Position numbers and translations under genes: made by a program. DNA of 44,339 nt, taken from assembly GCA_021790895.1 (NCBI GenBank), contig JAJYFM010000010.1, positions 1-44,339 of the forward strand, written 5' to 3'. Below, in pieces: positions 1-8,263 of the stretch (the first letter of the stretch is position 1; every line of letters starts with the position of its first letter). This DNA comes from a bacterium (GTDB taxonomy: Bacteria; Vulcanimicrobiota; Vulcanimicrobiia; Vulcanimicrobiales; Vulcanimicrobiaceae). The notes beneath the pieces are model-generated. The model worked only from the letters and a program-made list of their open reading frames with translations, ran no database searches and was not told the origin of the DNA.

Positions 1-2
1 TA

Positions 3-17
3 GCGGCCGAAGGCCGC
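3..17. other. small GC-rich hairpin at left edge
   Basis: A perfect 6-bp inverted repeat (GCGGCC / GGCCGC) closes on a GAA loop. It lies in non-coding sequence at the window edge and has no T-tract. It could be the end of a terminator for a gene to the left or simply a stable hairpin; the sequence does not decide. Confidence 0.4.
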
Positions 18-42
18 GTATCGAGGGCTGCGCGACTGCGCC

Positions 43-195
43 TCGATACGATCGCGGAGCCTGTCCTGAGCGAGCGAAGCGAGTCGAAGGGGCGATCTAC
101 TCGGCGTGACAATCGCGCGCTTCGATACGATCGCGGAGCCTGTCCTGAGCGAGCGAAGCGAGTCGAAGGGGCGATCTACTCGGCGTGACAATCGC
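43..195. repeat. two tandem copies of a 74-bp repeat
   Basis: Positions 43-116 and 122-195 are identical 74-bp units separated by 5 bp (period 79). A fragment of the unit's end (CTCGGCGTGAC) recurs at about 198-208. Each unit carries the core CTGAGCGAGCGAAGCGAGTC. I recall this kind of sequence as a dispersed intergenic element in several GC-rich genomes, but I cannot search for it here. There is no open reading frame of note. The repeats fill the space left of the terminator that closes the TonB receptor gene. Confidence 0.9.
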
Positions 196-213
196 AACTC
201 GGCGTGACGCAAC

Positions 214-250
214 AAAAGAGCTGGGTCGCAGATGCGAGCCCAGCTCTTTT
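214..250. terminator. bidirectional intrinsic terminator
   Basis: AAAAGAGCTGGG pairs perfectly with CCCAGCTCTTTT. Inside it a second short stem, TCGC/GCGA, closes on AGAT with one bulged G. The outer A-run and T-run give a U-tract on either strand, so it can work in both directions. It sits 31 bp past the stop of the TonB-dependent receptor gene on the minus strand and most likely ends that transcript. Confidence 0.85.
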
Positions 251-269
251 CTCCGGCGCCGCGCGCCGA

Positions 270-284
270 TAGCGCTTCGCGCTA
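270..284 (-). other. hairpin spanning the receptor stop codon
   Basis: TAGCGC-TTC-GCGCTA is a perfect 6-bp stem that includes the TAG stop of the receptor gene. It is followed on the minus strand by more GC-rich sequence and then the intrinsic terminator. It may stabilise the 3' end of the mRNA; that role is inference. Confidence 0.4.
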
Positions 285-3155
285 GAACCTCGTCGAGAGG
301 ATGAGCCGATAGGTTGCCGGCCCGAGTACGTTGCCGACGGTCGCTGCTTGGGCGCCGTTGACGAGCGTCACGGGAACGCCACCTCCATAGATCGGGAATA
401 GTCCGTTGTAGGCGTTGAAGATGTTATCCCCGGAGACTTGAACGGTGAAGCGTTTGTTTAACGGCACGCGCACGGTAACGTAACCGATACCGAACGGCGC
501 ACGATTCAACGAGTTGTTATTCCCGTAGAGCGTGTCGCCGAGTGCGGCATAGAGCCCGCCTTTGGAACGGAAGTTGAGTTCGAGATTCGCTTGCGCGTAC
601 GGCAAGCGCGTATTCATCGAACCGATTGTGCTGCCATACCCAATGCCGCCACCGTTGAAGTTCTGGTTCGCGATGACGTTGAGGTTCTGGTTCTGCGTAC
701 AATTCGGCCCAGGAGTCGAACAATAGAAGTACTGCGGCAAATTATACACGTAGCCACGCGAGAGGTCGCCTTCGAGCACGTAGCCGATCCCGACATGCGG
801 CAGGCTACGCAATCCGACTTCCACTCCCTCAAAACGCGCATTACTCAGGTTGACGTTTGACTGATAGAAGACCGGCGTGTTCGGCGGAACCAATGCGCCG
901 CCGTTGGTGCACTGTACTTGCGGGCTCGCACAGGTGTACGGACTCGGGTACGTCTGACCGAAGAACTTGTTGAACAAGTTCGTTTGATAGAGATCGACGG
1001 TTGCCACCGAATTTGCCTGCGGCATGCGGAAGCTCGCGCCGAGATCGACACCATAGGCTGTCTCGGGTTTGATACCGCCGTTGTTGGTTTTTAAGGTCGC
1101 GACACCGGTCGACGAACTGTAGGTCGCCGTCGGACTTGCGATCTGACTCAGCAACAAGAGATAGGGCGGCGCGATCGCCGACCCGATCGAAAGGCGGAGC
1201 GCCGTGTTCGTGTTTGGGCGATACGTTAACGCAAAACGGTCGTCGAAATGCGTGTTGGTCGTCGAACCGAAGGTGACGTTCGATCCATTGATCGCGCAAT
1301 TCGAGAACCCGTATGCAAACGGACACGAGACGGGGTAGGTGCTGTTGTAGATGTTTTCGTAGAGGGTTGCATAGCCGCTCAATTTCGGATTGATACGGAA
1401 GTGACCGCGTAGCGTGAACGTCGTAAACTTTTGCGCCGATCCCGTCGGGAGGTTGACGCTGGTGTACGAACTCTGCGAATACGAGGTCGTGGTCGAGATC
1501 GTTTGATCGATTCCGAAACTGATGGTATTGCTACCGATCGGGTGGAGATACAGGAACGAGATGCCCGAGAGAGCGTCTTGTTCGGTCTGTAAGTATTTGT
1601 CGTGGAAGGCAAGCGTTACCGGCGTGCCGTTGTAGAACACCGGCGCCGTGGAGCAGACGTTGGCGGAGATCTTGCCGGGGCAAGAGGAACCGAAGAGCGT
1701 CTGCGTCACCAAATCAGGTGTTCCGTTGGGATGGCCTTCGGTGATTTGGCGCAGAATCGAGGCATGATAGTAACGCGCGAGCACGGTGTCGCGCCCTAAC
1801 GTCGAGCGCACCTCTCCCTGGAATATGGGCTCGTTATTGATCTCTTGATCGGTCCCGCCGGCGTGCAGATAATTCACGCCGAGTCCACCGACCGCGAGGC
1901 TTCCGGTATAACCGGCGAGCGGCGTGAAAGTACCCAAGGTGAGGTTTCCGGTATTGCCGTTCTGGTCGGAGAAGGTCTGCGAGCCAAGATAACTCACCGT
2001 TGCCGTCGTCGCTTCGGAGAGCTTGTAACGGAACTTCACCAACTCGGCGGTCTGCGTGTATTGCCCTTGCACGTTATAACAGCACGCGACGAGCGGATAG
2101 ATCGTCTGAATGCTCGATGACGTACCTGGTATCGTCGTGTAGGTGCTCGCTCCGTTGAAGCCGTTGAGCGATTTCCCAAGACCGGTGTCGTACGCGCCGG
2201 AGGGATCGTAATAGACTTGCTGATTGTTGAGCACCGATGGGTCGTCGACGGTCGCAATGTCCATGACCAATCCTAGGCGACTCACGGTATCGGAGAATCC
2301 AAAATTCGAGATCGTGCCGCCGTGGTTGGTAATGCCGAGCGCGATATCGGGGGTCGGCTTAAACGTCGGGTCCTTCGTACGGAAGTTCAGCGTACCACCG
2401 ATGGCGTAGTTCACCGGAACGGTTGCGCCGGGGCCCTTCACCACTTCGGTGTTCGAGAACATATATGAATTGAGGAACGTCGTGACGTAATCGCCGTACG
2501 TTCCCACCGAGAGCGGATGCCCGTCGATGAGCGTAGCGGTTTCAAACGAACCCGCCCCGCGAATATTCGGCACCGTAATCGAGCCGGGAATTGCAGCATT
2601 TGCACTGCTCGACGGGAAGGAGATTTGCACGCCCGGCACCTGGCTGAGAACGCGCGTCACCTGAACCGCTCCCTGATCCGCATAGACCGCCGCAGGAATG
2701 ACGTTGATTGCAGCCGGCGTCGTGTTAAACGTTCCGCGCCCGACGGCGCGCACCGTTGCGATGGTCCGCAGCGAGGAAAACGTCGCCGCATGCATCGTCA
2801 CGACAACGTTTTGGCTCTGTCCGGCAAGGACGGTGTAATCGGTGTCGGTTGCCGTTTGATACCCCGGCTTCGTCACGATAATTTCGTAGACGCCGGGAGC
2901 GATGCCGGAGACGGAAAAATTCCCCTTCGCATCGGAGAGAGCATAATAGCTCTTCGGGCCGCGAACGGCGATCGTCGCCCCCGCAACCGGAGCACCGGAG
3001 ACATCGTGAAGCGATCCGCTCACCGATCCGGTGCTTTGAGATTCAGCCTGGGCCACGAGACGATGCGACGCGCTCTGAACCGTTGCCGCACGAACGGGTC
3101 CAACGGCGAGCACGGCGATTGCCGCGGCGAGCAGGAGTCGAGTGAGAGTACTCAG
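282..3155 (-). CDS. TonB-dependent outer-membrane receptor with N-terminal carboxypeptidase-regulatory-like domain
   Basis: About 957 residues from the proposed start. Order: signal peptide (hydrophobic run LLLAAAIAVLAVG ending VRA), a carboxypeptidase-D regulatory-like beta-sandwich at roughly residues 45-125 (GSVSGSLHDVSGAPVAGATI, later GVYEIIVTKPGY), a plug domain at about 150-285 (LSQVPGVQIS, IRGAGSF, VVKGPGA, GGTLNFRTK), and a long beta-barrel ending in a C-terminal Phe (RLILSTRF), as expected for BAM-assembled barrels. The family imports large or scarce ligands across the outer membrane using TonB; no TonB/ExbBD or neighbouring transporter reveals the substrate. The first ATG/GTG/TTG-type start is GTG at 3113, which would cut the signal peptide. 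In frame upstream, CTG at 3153-3155 lies 6 bp behind a perfect AGGAGG and restores a full signal peptide, so I use CTG. Family certain, ligand unknown. Confidence 0.93.
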   Translation of the reverse strand: MSTLTRLLLAAAIAVLAVGPVRAATVQSASHRLVAQAESQSTGSVSGSLHDVSGAPVAGATIAVRGPKSYYALSDAKGNFSVSGIAPGVYEIIVTKPGYQTATDTDYTVLAGQSQNVVVTMHAATFSSLRTIATVRAVGRGTFNTTPAAINVIPAAVYADQGAVQVTRVLSQVPGVQISFPSSSANAAIPGSITVPNIRGAGSFETATLIDGHPLSVGTYGDYVTTFLNSYMFSNTEVVKGPGATVPVNYAIGGTLNFRTKDPTFKPTPDIALGITNHGGTISNFGFSDTVSRLGLVMDIATVDDPSVLNNQQVYYDPSGAYDTGLGKSLNGFNGASTYTTIPGTSSSIQTIYPLVACCYNVQGQYTQTAELVKFRYKLSEATTATVSYLGSQTFSDQNGNTGNLTLGTFTPLAGYTGSLAVGGLGVNYLHAGGTDQEINNEPIFQGEVRSTLGRDTVLARYYHASILRQITEGHPNGTPDLVTQTLFGSSCPGKISANVCSTAPVFYNGTPVTLAFHDKYLQTEQDALSGISFLYLHPIGSNTISFGIDQTISTTTSYSQSSYTSVNLPTGSAQKFTTFTLRGHFRINPKLSGYATLYENIYNSTYPVSCPFAYGFSNCAINGSNVTFGSTTNTHFDDRFALTYRPNTNTALRLSIGSAIAPPYLLLLSQIASPTATYSSSTGVATLKTNNGGIKPETAYGVDLGASFRMPQANSVATVDLYQTNLFNKFFGQTYPSPYTCASPQVQCTNGGALVPPNTPVFYQSNVNLSNARFEGVEVGLRSLPHVGIGYVLEGDLSRGYVYNLPQYFYCSTPGPNCTQNQNLNVIANQNFNGGGIGYGSTIGSMNTRLPYAQANLELNFRSKGGLYAALGDTLYGNNNSLNRAPFGIGYVTVRVPLNKRFTVQVSGDNIFNAYNGLFPIYGGGVPVTLVNGAQAATVGNVLGPATYRLILSTRF

Positions 3156-3161
3156 AGCAAA

Positions 3162-3167
3162 CCTCCT
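3162..3167 (-). promoter_or_regulatory. perfect Shine-Dalgarno deciding a CTG start
   Basis: On the minus strand AGGAGG is followed by 6 nt and then CTG. No ATG, GTG or TTG lies in frame at usable spacing; the overlapping TTG is in another frame. The next in-frame start, GTG at 3113, is about 49 nt away. This site therefore supports CTG initiation of the TonB receptor. Confidence 0.7.
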
Positions 3168-3257
3168 GTTGTAGAAGCGTGAAATCCAAGGTCACGCCAC
3201 CTTGCGGCAAACGCCCTCGAATCTGCTTGAGTGTACCCCTGATAGATTAGGAGGAGA

Positions 3258-5366
3258 TTAAGAAAGCAGGCGCTCGCGTCGCCGAAGCAGCTCGCTCTGA
3301 GCGTCGATGCCGGCTCCGGGGCGGAGCGCCAGGTGCCGGTAGGTGCCGTCGGGGAGGAGCTCCCGCGACTGCTGGGTGTCGGCGAAGAGCACCGAGACGA
3401 GCAGCCGGTCGAGCTCCTCGGCCAGTTCGCGGTCCTCGACCGGAACGGCGAGCTCGACCCGACGGTCGAGGTTGCGCCCCATCCAATCCGCGCTGCCGAT
3501 GAAGAGCTTCCGGTCGCCGCCGTCGGTGAACGAAAAGAGCCGTGAGTGTTCGAGGAAGCGCCCGACGATCGAGCGCACGCGAATGCTCTCGCTCAAGCCC
3601 GGCACCCCCGGCCGCAGCGTACACATGCCGCGCACCAGCAGGTCGATCGGCACCCCCGCCTGCGAGGCGCGATAGAGCGCTCGCACCACCTCTTTGTCGG
3701 TGAGCGCGTTGAGCTTCGCGCGAATTCCGCACGCTCTTCCGGCCTCGGCATGCTCGGTCTCACGGTCGATTGCCGCGAGAACTTCGCGCCGCAACGTGAC
3801 CGGAGCGACGAGCAACTCGTCGTAATCGGTCACTTTTGCAAAACCCGTGAGCGCGTTGAACATCTGTGCGAGGTCGGATCCGAGCCTCGCTCGCGCCGTG
3901 AAAAGACTGAAATCCGTATAGAGTCGCGCGCTCTTTTCGTTATAATTCCCGGTGCCGAAGTGCATGTAGCGCCGGATGCCGTCTTCATCTTCGCGCACGA
4001 CCAGCAATGCCTTTGCGTGCACTTTCAAGCCGGGAAACCCATAGACGACGTGAACGCCGGCGCGTTCGAGGCGGCGCGCCCACTCAATATTATTTTCTTC
4101 GTCAAAACGTGCTTTGAGTTCGATCACGACCGCGACTTGTTTTTCGTTCTCGGCGGCTTCCAGCAACGCGCGCACGATCGGCGAATCGCTTCCCGACGTG
4201 CGGTAAAGCGTCGCCTTTATCGCCAGCACGCGATCGTCATTTGCGGCCGCCTGCACGAACTGGACGACCGGATCGAACGAGTCGTAGGGGTGGTGCAGCA
4301 GAATGTCGCCGTCGCGAATCGCAGCGAAGATGTCGCTCACTCCACGGAGACGCACCGGTATCGCCGGGGTAAACGGCCGGTCGCGCAATTCGTCGAGCCC
4401 TGCTTGACGGTAGAGCGACATCAAATCGCTTAAGCCCATAAAACCGTCGATATCGTAACAATCCTCTTCGCGCAGCTCGAGCGCATCGAGCAAAAACGCT
4501 CTGAGGTTCTCGGGAATGCCGCGCTCGACTTCCAGCCGGACGGGTTCGCCGAAGCGTCGCTTCTGTAACTCCGATTCAATCGCTTGCAGCAAATCATCGG
4601 CTTCGTCTTCTTGTAAATCGAGATCCGCATCACGTGTGACGCGGAACATGTATGACGCGCGAACGGTCATCCCGGGGAATAATGCGTCGAGGTGATGCGC
4701 GATCGCATCTTCGATCGAGACGAAACTCCGCGCTCCCGGCGCACTCTCCGAAATTTCAATGAATCGCGGCAGCGTCGGCGGAATCTTGACGCGGGCGAAA
4801 TGCACGTCGATTCCATCTGCAGTAACTTCTTCAAGTTCGACCGCTAACGAAAGCGAAAGATTCGAAATATACGGGAATGGGTGCCCGCTATCGACGGCGA
4901 GCGGCGTCAGTACGGGAAAAACGCGTTCGTCGAAAACGTGTTCGACGGTGCGAGCCCGTTCTTCGTCGAGTTCGGTAACGCTGAGTATGCGCACGCCTTT
5001 TTCCGCGATCGCCGGAAGCAAATCGTCGCGCAATACCTTCATCTGTCGCGGCAACGTCTCGCGAATATATTGGGAGATCGCGGTAAAGTGTTCGGCCGGC
5101 AAGCGTCCGTCGTCGGAGCGCGTCGTCACACCCGCAGCGATCTGTTGCTTGATCGCCGCGACCCGGATCATAAAAAATTCGTCGAGGTTGGTTCCGAATA
5201 TCGAGACAAACTTCAAGCGCTCCAGCAACGGATTCTTCGGATCGAGCGCCTCTTCGAGGACACGATCGTTGAAGGCCAGCCACGAAAGCTCGCGGCTGAA
5301 AAAAAGCTCGGCATCGCCGCGTTCTGCGCTTTTCGGCGGAATCGCGGCTTCGAATCGCTGGAGCAT
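3258..5366 (-). CDS. ppk1: polyphosphate kinase 1
   Basis: Membrane-associated PPK1 reversibly transfers the gamma-phosphate of ATP onto polyphosphate through a phosphohistidine. The 702-residue product is full length (family about 690-720). Near the N-terminus are FFSRELSWLAFNDRVLEEA and SIFGTNLDEFFMIRVA. The core includes HHPYDSFDPVVQFVQ, KATLYRTSG, ELKARFDEENNIEWA and GLKVHAKALLVVRE, whose His at about residue 450 is the expected phosphorylated residue. A later FLEHSRLFSF carries the second conserved His. The frame stays open to a TTG at 5411, but that would abut the divergent ABC gene; ATG at 5366 gives the family's usual N-terminus and a 44-bp divergent gap, so I prefer it. No exopolyphosphatase or pho gene is adjacent. 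Confidence 0.96.
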   Translation of the reverse strand: MLQRFEAAIPPKSAERGDAELFFSRELSWLAFNDRVLEEALDPKNPLLERLKFVSIFGTNLDEFFMIRVAAIKQQIAAGVTTRSDDGRLPAEHFTAISQYIRETLPRQMKVLRDDLLPAIAEKGVRILSVTELDEERARTVEHVFDERVFPVLTPLAVDSGHPFPYISNLSLSLAVELEEVTADGIDVHFARVKIPPTLPRFIEISESAPGARSFVSIEDAIAHHLDALFPGMTVRASYMFRVTRDADLDLQEDEADDLLQAIESELQKRRFGEPVRLEVERGIPENLRAFLLDALELREEDCYDIDGFMGLSDLMSLYRQAGLDELRDRPFTPAIPVRLRGVSDIFAAIRDGDILLHHPYDSFDPVVQFVQAAANDDRVLAIKATLYRTSGSDSPIVRALLEAAENEKQVAVVIELKARFDEENNIEWARRLERAGVHVVYGFPGLKVHAKALLVVREDEDGIRRYMHFGTGNYNEKSARLYTDFSLFTARARLGSDLAQMFNALTGFAKVTDYDELLVAPVTLRREVLAAIDRETEHAEAGRACGIRAKLNALTDKEVVRALYRASQAGVPIDLLVRGMCTLRPGVPGLSESIRVRSIVGRFLEHSRLFSFTDGGDRKLFIGSADWMGRNLDRRVELAVPVEDRELAEELDRLLVSVLFADTQQSRELLPDGTYRHLALRPGAGIDAQSELLRRRERLLS

Positions 5367-5410
5367 CGTTCCCGCGGGATTCGCCGAGCGCGGGCGAAAC
5401 TCTAGCCGCA

Positions 5411-6010
5411 ATGCTTACCGATTTGCTCGTCGAGACCGGCACGCATCTCGAAATCGCGGGAGCGGCGCTCGCACTAGCAACGGTGGTGGGGGTGCCGCTT
5501 GCGGTGCTGACGGCAAAAACACGCTTCGTCCGCATGGCCACGCTCGGCGGGGTCGGTATCGCGCGGAGCCTCCCGACGATCGCCATGCTTGCTCTGCTGC
5601 TCCCGTGGCTCGGCGTCGGGCGTCTCCCGGCGATCGTTGCGCTCGCGCTACTCGCCCTGCCGCCCATCGCCATCTCGGTCGATGCCGGAATGCGCTCGCT
5701 CTCAGCGGCACAGCGCGAACTCGCCGATGCGCTCGGCCTCGGTACCGGCACGCGTTTTCTGCGCATCGAGATGCCGGCGACCGCTCCGCTCGCACTCGCC
5801 GGGCTCCGCACCGCCGGGGTCGAGTGCATCGCCAGCGCGACGCTGGCAACTTTTATCGGCGGCGGCGGGCTCGGCGATGGGATCGTCCGCGGGTTACAGA
5901 CCGGGAACGAAACACTTTTGCTGCTGACCGCGGCAACGGTCGCCGGGCTTGCAATTGCCGTCGACGGCGCGCTCGCGCTCCTGGCTCGCAGCGTCGAGGC
6001 ATGGCGCTGA
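5411..6010 (+). CDS. osmoprotectant (OpuC/YehW-type) ABC transporter permease
   Basis: A 199-residue inner-membrane permease with five to six hydrophobic segments. The cytoplasmic EAA-like loop lies in ELADALGLGTGTRFLRIEMP, followed by APLALAGLRTAGVE and the FIGGGGLGDGI segment typical of ProW/OpuCB proteins. It is the first gene of a four-gene unit (permease, binding protein, ATPase, permease) coupled by TGATG, GTGA and ATGA overlaps. Together these would import quaternary-ammonium or related solutes with ATP. It diverges from ppk1 by 44 bp. The second permease at 7670 is its heterodimer partner. The subfamily is clear, but the substrate (glycine betaine, choline, ergothioneine or other) cannot be read from the permease. 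Confidence 0.9.
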   Translation: MLTDLLVETGTHLEIAGAALALATVVGVPLAVLTAKTRFVRMATLGGVGIARSLPTIAMLALLLPWLGVGRLPAIVALALLALPPIAISVDAGMRSLSAAQRELADALGLGTGTRFLRIEMPATAPLALAGLRTAGVECIASATLATFIGGGGLGDGIVRGLQTGNETLLLLTAATVAGLAIAVDGALALLARSVEAWR

Positions 6011-6876
6011 TGCGCCGCAGTGCCGCACTGGCTGCCATCGGCGGGGCGATCGCGCTCGCGCGCTGCGCACCCGATCGTTCGCTTCGCGTCGGATCGAAAA
6101 ATTTCGCCGAGTCGATTCTTCTCGCCGAACTCTACGCGCAGACGCTCGAAGGCGTCGGTATCCCCGTCGAACGCCGCTTCAATCTTGGTTCGACGCAGAT
6201 CGCCCTTGCGGCATTATCGCGCGGCGATATCGATTGCTACCCGGAATATACCGGCACTGCGCTCGTCGACGTTCTCCACCACGCTCCGATGCGCGATGGG
6301 GCGGCGATTCTCCAATTGCTCCGCGAGAGTTTCGAGGCACATTACCACGCGACATGGTTAACCCCAGCCCCGATGAACGATTCGCAAGCGTTGGCGACAA
6401 CGAAAGATCTTTCGCGGCGCTACCATCTCACGACGCTTTCCGAGTGTTCGCGCCTCGCGCCGCGCCTGCGCCTTGCAACCATTCAAGAGTTTCTTGCACG
6501 CCCCGACGGTTTGCCGGGGCTACAGCGTTTTTACGGCGGCTTCCATTTTCGCTCCGTTCGCACGTACGATATTGCGCTGAAGTACGAAGCGTTGCTGAGC
6601 GGCAAAGCCGATGTTGCGACCGCATTTACTACCGACGGCGCGATCGCCGCACACGGGCTCGTTCTTTTGCGCGACGACCGCGGATTCTGGCCGACCTACC
6701 ACGCCGCGCCGGTCGTTCGAATCGCGACGCTCGCCCGTTATCCGAAGATGCGTGTCGCGCTCGACGCGCTCTCCGCTCGTCTTTCCACGGCTGCGGTTGC
6801 ATCGATGAACGAACGCATCGAGTCCGCACAACTGAGCCCCGCTTCCGTCGCGCGCGCTTTCCTTCGCCGACCGTGA
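6010..6876 (+). CDS. OpuC/OsmF-type substrate-binding protein of ABC importer
   Basis: The 288-residue extracytoplasmic binding protein delivers ligand to the two permeases encoded on either side. It has an N-terminal signal (AALAAIGGAIALARC), then the OpuAC-type signature RVGSKNFAESILLAELYAQ and GDIDCYPEYTGTAL, and the second lobe with YDIALKYEALLSGKADVATA. The Cys after ALAR suggests a lipoprotein, but the residue before it is Arg rather than Gly/Ala/Ser, so lipidation is doubtful. The start overlaps the upstream stop as TGATG (6008-6012); an ATG nine bases earlier is possible. The ligand class is probably betaine-like. Its tail-to-tail neighbour is an EgtD-like methyltransferase, and EgtU-type ergothioneine binders belong to this same fold, so ergothioneine or hercynine is an alternative ligand. 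Confidence 0.9.
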   Translation: MRRSAALAAIGGAIALARCAPDRSLRVGSKNFAESILLAELYAQTLEGVGIPVERRFNLGSTQIALAALSRGDIDCYPEYTGTALVDVLHHAPMRDGAAILQLLRESFEAHYHATWLTPAPMNDSQALATTKDLSRRYHLTTLSECSRLAPRLRLATIQEFLARPDGLPGLQRFYGGFHFRSVRTYDIALKYEALLSGKADVATAFTTDGAIAAHGLVLLRDDRGFWPTYHAAPVVRIATLARYPKMRVALDALSARLSTAAVASMNERIESAQLSPASVARAFLRRP

Positions 6877-7673
6877 CGATCAAAGCGCCCTACGCTCTTC
6901 AATTCGACCGGGCATCGGTGCGCTTTCCCGGCACGGCCACCTATGCACTCGAAAACATCTCCTTGCAGGTTGCGCCGGGGGAGCTCCTGACGATCGTCGG
7001 TGCCTCGGGATCGGGGAAGAGCACGTTGTTGCGTTGCGTAAATCGACTCGTCGAGCTCTGCGATGGTCGCATTGAGATCGACGGCGTCGCCCTCGAGAGC
7101 TTCGCCATCGATCCGCTGCGCCGAACGATCGGCTATGCGATTCAGGGCGTCGGCCTTTTCGCGCATCTTACCGTCGCCGAAAACCTCGCCCTCGTGCCGG
7201 AGAGTTTGGGGTGGCCGCGTGCGCGCATCGACGCGCGCATCGACGAGATGCTCGCAACGGTACGCCTCGATCCGCAGATCTATCGCCGTCGACGTCCGCG
7301 AGCGCTCTCCGGTGGACAGGCGCAACGCGTCGGCATCGCCCGCGCCCTCATGGCCTATCCGCGTTTGTTGTTACTCGACGAACCCTTCGGGGCGGTCGAC
7401 CCGATCCTTCGTCCGCAGCTCCAAGCCGAGTTGCTCGGTGTCTTACGCGCTGCACGCACGACAACGCTCTTCGTAACGCACGACGTCGACGAGGCGCTTC
7501 TTTTAGGAGATCGCATCGCGGTCATCGACGAAGGGCATCTGCGAGCGATCGGCACACCGCGGGCACTCCTCGATCGACCGCCCGACGATTTCACCGCCGA
7601 GCTTCTCTGCGGCGACGCGTTGCTGCATGAATACCGTCGAGCTCGCCTCGCGGTACGCGAGCAGTCGCGATGA
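6873..7673 (+). CDS. OpuC-type ABC transporter ATP-binding protein
   Basis: The 266-residue ATPase powers the importer. Walker A is GASGSGKST (about residue 45), the Q-loop region reads IGYAIQGVGLFAHLTVAEN, the signature is LSGGQAQRVGIARAL, Walker B is LLLLDEPFGAVDP and the H-loop is FVTHDVDEAL. It starts at GTG 6873 in a GTGA overlap with the binding-protein stop; the much longer open frame upstream only reads through that gene in another phase. It ends near residue 266 without the C-terminal CBS pair found in many OpuA/OpuC ATPases, so ionic-strength gating through CBS domains is not expected. All catalytic motifs are intact. Confidence 0.93.
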   Translation: MTIKAPYALQFDRASVRFPGTATYALENISLQVAPGELLTIVGASGSGKSTLLRCVNRLVELCDGRIEIDGVALESFAIDPLRRTIGYAIQGVGLFAHLTVAENLALVPESLGWPRARIDARIDEMLATVRLDPQIYRRRRPRALSGGQAQRVGIARALMAYPRLLLLDEPFGAVDPILRPQLQAELLGVLRAARTTTLFVTHDVDEALLLGDRIAVIDEGHLRAIGTPRALLDRPPDDFTAELLCGDALLHEYRRARLAVREQSR

Positions 7674-8263
7674 TCGCCGCAATTCTGGCGCACATCGCCC
7701 TCTGCGCGCTCGGCGTCGCCGTTGCCGCGACGATCGCGGTGCCGGCGGCACTGATCTTCGCCGATCGCCCAAAGGCAGAACGCTCGCTCTCGGCGCTACT
7801 TGGGGCGCTCTATACGGTCCCTTCGCTGGCGTTGCTCGCCGTGCTCGTGCAGTTCATCGGGCTCGGAAACACGAGCGTCGAAGTCGCGCTCGTCATCTAC
7901 GCGCTGTACGCAATCTTCCGCAACAGCGTGACCGGCCTCCGATCGATTCCCCCGGAACAACGCGAAGTGGCCGCGGCGCTCGGGCTACCACGATGGAAGC
8001 GATGGTTGCAGGTCGAGCTCCCACTCGCACTGCCGGCGATCCTCTCCGGCCTTCGTGTCGCCACGCTCGGCAGCATCGCTTTGGCAACGCTAGGCGGCTA
8101 CGTCGGCGGAAGTGGGCTCGGCACGATCATCTTCACCGGTTTCGCGTTGCAAAACCAATCGATGCTCGTCCAAGGAGCGATCGGCGTCGTCGCAATCGCG
8201 TTGCTCGCCGAATTCGCGTTCCGTTCTCTCGAACGCGTCGTGCGGCTACGCGCGAGCGGCTAG
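7670..8263 (+). CDS. osmoprotectant (OpuC/YehY-type) ABC transporter permease
   Basis: A 197-residue integral membrane protein and second permease of the unit. It begins at the ATGA overlap with the ATPase stop. The EAA-type loop is EVAAALGLPRWKRWLQVELP, followed by LAGLRV-like sequence (SGLRVATLGSIALATLGGYV) and GGSGLGTIIFTGFA. It resembles the first permease (5411) in length and motif order, as expected for a heterodimeric pair. Its TAG stop shares the palindrome CTAG (8260-8263) with the stop of the convergent methyltransferase gene, so the two transcription units meet without any spacer. Confidence 0.9.
   Translation: MIAAILAHIALCALGVAVAATIAVPAALIFADRPKAERSLSALLGALYTVPSLALLAVLVQFIGLGNTSVEVALVIYALYAIFRNSVTGLRSIPPEQREVAAALGLPRWKRWLQVELPLALPAILSGLRVATLGSIALATLGGYVGGSGLGTIIFTGFALQNQSMLVQGAIGVVAIALLAEFAFRSLERVVRLRASG

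Noticed and set aside
43-195. Possible CRISPR array
   Set aside because: Only two 74-bp units with a 5-bp gap; no spacer-repeat regularity and no cas genes.
2517-3182. A 221-codon frame opposite the TonB receptor N-terminus
   Set aside because: Arg/Cys/His-rich composition typical of antisense frames in GC-rich DNA; the receptor plug domain is clear on the minus strand.
3230-3235. TACACT as a -10 box for the receptor gene
   Set aside because: The hexamer fits TANNNT, but there is no -35 at usable spacing; insufficient on its own.
4759-6876. A 705-codon open frame on the plus strand
   Set aside because: Its first part is antisense to ppk1 and then an off-frame read of the first permease; only the part from about 6010 encodes a recognisable protein (the binding protein).
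5949-7673. A 574-codon open frame on the plus strand
   Set aside because: The first 300 codons are arginine-rich out-of-frame translation of the binding-protein gene; the ATPase starts at GTG 6873.
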